A DNA stretch of 24,130 nucleotides from a virus. Every line of letters begins with the position of its first letter. The stretch's first letter is position 1. The DNA lies in the IMG/VR virus record IMGVR_UViG_3300035698_003535, positions 1 through 24,130 of that record. One strand, written 5' to 3'. Shown here piece by piece: positions 22,650 through 24,130 of the stretch. The translations under genes were made by a program, and so were the position numbers. The notes beneath the pieces are model-generated. The model had not been told where the DNA came from. It saw only the letters and a program-made list of their open reading frames with translations, and made no database searches.

Positions 22650-22711
22650 TATTTCACATCCTTACTTGCATACGGTATTAATGTTTCTCCGTTTTTATTC
22701 TTCAGTGGCAT
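22649..22711 (-). CDS. 20-residue ORF fitted exactly between ParB-like and portal genes
   Basis: This frame starts with ATG on the last base of the ParB-like stop (TAATG) and ends in a TAA that itself overlaps the portal ATG (TAATG). An AAGGA site lies six bases before its start. The product is MPLKNKNGETLIPYASKDVK. Exact joining on both sides with ribosome-binding sites argues for real translation, perhaps to couple portal synthesis to the upstream gene. No function is assigned. Confidence 0.5.
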   Translation of the reverse strand: MPLKNKNGETLIPYASKDVK

Positions 22712-23130
22712 TATTTATCCTTCTTTGCTATCTTTTTAGTCGCTACTTTCTTCACGTATTCGTCTATCTGTTCCTGACTGCTTCCGACTACAAGAACTGG
22801 TATCTTTACCACGCCAGCTTTATAACACGCTAATACTCTACCTCGCCCTAACGCTTTTTCACGTCTTAAATCAATGTATGGTAAAGCGTATCGTGGCTTT
22901 AAGTTATCCAAATCTATCTTATGCCGTAATTCTTCTTTAGTAATATCTGTCTTAGCGTAACAGTTCTTCAGAAACTTCTCTGGTGCTATCAAAACAACTC
23001 TACTCTGTACGGGTAGCTTGCCTTTCATTATCTTCGTGTAATGGTCTTTCAATATCTGCATATTGGGTTTCGAGTACCCAGCTATGTCATAATTGAATAT
23101 TTTCTTGATATCATACGTTTTCTTAGCCAT
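22711..23130 (-). CDS. ParB/sulfiredoxin-like domain protein, 139 aa
   Basis: Residues 75-115 carry the pattern of the ParB nuclease/sulfiredoxin fold: PRYALPYIDLRREKALGRGR followed by VLACYKAGVVKIPVLVVG. In the family this reads D-x-R-x-G-R-H-R-x-x-A-A-x-x-A-G-x-x-x-I-P-V; here the central GRGR replaces GRHR, so the usual His is lost. A lysine-rich tail (KKVATKKIAKKDK) ends the protein. Phage copies of this fold can be CTP- or ATP-binding, nucleases or regulators. A perfect AGGAGG site precedes the start at 23130. It sits directly between the terminase and portal genes, so a packaging-related role is possible but unproven. Confidence 0.65.
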   Translation of the reverse strand: MAKKTYDIKKIFNYDIAGYSKPNMQILKDHYTKIMKGKLPVQSRVVLIAPEKFLKNCYAKTDITKEELRHKIDLDNLKPRYALPYIDLRREKALGRGRVLACYKAGVVKIPVLVVGSSQEQIDEYVKKVATKKIAKKDK

Positions 23131-23154
23131 TAGTTACCTCCTGGTTAATGGGCT

Positions 23155-24130
23155 TTACCTTCTCTTCTTCGCTTTAGCTTTCAATTCAGCTACTTTACCC
23201 CACGCTGATAATGGGTTGTGTACTGGCGTTACAGTCAAATCAGCTTTATCTTGTCTTGAAGCTACGATATATTTTAGACAATCCATTAAATGATCGTCTT
23301 TCTTGTACGGCATTGGTTGCATCTCGCCTCTTGACGTTTCTTTAGCTTCGTGCCAATGGTATCTTTCAATCTCCCACATAAGCTTTTTACAGCTACTAAA
23401 TATCTTGATTCTACCTTGTTTAAGGAACTCCGCAACTCGGTTGATACCACCGTATACGTCATTCTCCGCGGGTTCTGCTGTAATACCGTACTGATGGTAT
23501 TCATCGTACAAGCTGTATAAACTTCCTTCCCGTTCGACATTCTTCGCTTTACTCGCCGGATCAATAAGCCATTTAACATCTTCTTCTTTAAACTCTTGGC
23601 ATACTTCAGAGGCGCGCATATCTTTTTCGTAATATTCAGCATATATGATAATATTCGCATCTTCATCCACCATAGCTTTGAGGCCAGCGGTCGTACCGCT
23701 TAACGCCGGGTCAATAGCTCCTATTTTAGGGAATACTGATTGCACGAAATAAGGTTCGATAACGTGTTCTTTCTCGCTATACTCAGGATATACTAAACCT
23801 ACGTAATCTTCAAATGAAGCCATATGTTCCTGCTTGAACGCTCGATCACTCATGGTTTCTTTCTTCTTGTCTATTTCTGCTTTGCTAATATATGGATTAT
23901 CGTAACTTGTATACTGCCAGCTTTTAAACCCGTCTACCTCACGTTGACCTTTCATCCACAGTTCCCAGAAGAAATCTTTGCCTCTTGGAGTCCCTATCAT
24001 TAAAACGCTCGCTTCGCAATCAAGTAACATAGGCTGTACGATTGTTTCCCATACTTTTCTATTACCACGAATTAGTGCGACTTCATCTATAACTATACCT
24101 AAAGCACCGTGATTCTCTTTACAACCTAGA
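23155..24130 (-). CDS. Terminase large subunit, C-terminal part (5' end outside window)
   Basis: The frame is open to the right edge, so the start lies outside; 324 residues are visible. The first part holds the Walker B motif LGIVIDEVALI (hhhhDE) and a coupling motif (SVLMIGTPRGKDFFWELW). It is followed by the RNase H-like nuclease: IGAIDPALSGT (first Asp), VKWLIDPASKAKN (second Asp) and KKDDHLMDCLKYI (C-terminal Asp pair). These are the ATPase and metal-dependent nuclease sites of the motor that cuts and pumps DNA into the prohead. A separate small subunit is not in the window. The Walker A motif would be just beyond the right edge. Confidence 0.93.
   Translation of the reverse strand, partial: LGCKENHGALGIVIDEVALIRGNRKVWETIVQPMLLDCEASVLMIGTPRGKDFFWELWMKGQREVDGFKSWQYTSYDNPYISKAEIDKKKETMSDRAFKQEHMASFEDYVGLVYPEYSEKEHVIEPYFVQSVFPKIGAIDPALSGTTAGLKAMVDEDANIIIYAEYYEKDMRASEVCQEFKEEDVKWLIDPASKAKNVEREGSLYSLYDEYHQYGITAEPAENDVYGGINRVAEFLKQGRIKIFSSCKKLMWEIERYHWHEAKETSRGEMQPMPYKKDDHLMDCLKYIVASRQDKADLTVTPVHNPLSAWGKVAELKAKAKKRR

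Noticed and set aside
1-24130. tRNA genes, CRISPR arrays, insertion sequences and attachment sites
   Set aside because: I looked on both strands for cloverleaf-type sequence, regularly spaced repeats, transposase motifs and integrase-linked direct repeats and saw none that I could support.

Overview
The window is a stretch of an AT-rich tailed-phage (or prophage) genome. Every convincing gene lies on the minus strand, so biological order runs from the right end to the left. The large terminase, portal, scaffold and coat genes, a P22 gp10/T7-type neck and tail set, and three consecutive ejection-type proteins, with no visible tape measure, tail tube or sheath, suggest a short-tailed (podovirus-like) member of Caudoviricetes. 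A lipoprotein, many Sec-type signal peptides and an O-antigen-ligase-like protein suggest a Gram-negative host. I cannot name the host or phage.

Layout, right to left. (1) DNA packaging and head, 24130-17501: large terminase (5' end outside the window), a ParB-like protein, a 20-residue ORF, portal, an FmdB-like zinc ribbon, two small ORFs, an acidic scaffold, major capsid protein, and an exported cysteine-containing protein followed by a hairpin. (2) Neck and tail, 17445-11058: an exported 133-residue protein, a head-tail adaptor with an inserted beta domain, an O-antigen ligase/polymerase-like membrane protein, a small beta protein, a coiled-coil protein, a gp10-like protein, and a fibre-like protein with a signal peptide. 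(3) Probable ejection proteins, 11058-7576. (4) Fibre and surface module, 7566-2214: a 48-residue exported mini-protein, a 412-residue exported fibre-like protein that shares its mature N-terminus, a transglutaminase-like protein, a 1051-residue exported fibre-like protein with a LamG domain, and a 162-residue exported protein. (5) Small membrane-protein cluster, 2232-735, with a possible lysis role: a tiny one-helix protein, a lipoprotein, a helix-plus-coiled-coil protein, a two-helix protein, and others. (6) A 167-base gap holding a GC-rich hairpin and a strong promoter with a perfect palindrome over its -10 box. It drives a small operon (567 to the left edge) of hypothetical proteins.

Genes are very tightly packed, with many ATGA and TAATG stop-start overlaps, so translation is probably coupled across long transcripts. 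The feature I find most unusual is the combination, inside the late structural region, of about eight predicted exported proteins plus a lipoprotein with a membrane-bound O-antigen-ligase-like enzyme. Together they could change or coat the infected cell's envelope, or reflect virion parts that pass through the periplasm. That is inference from sequence only.
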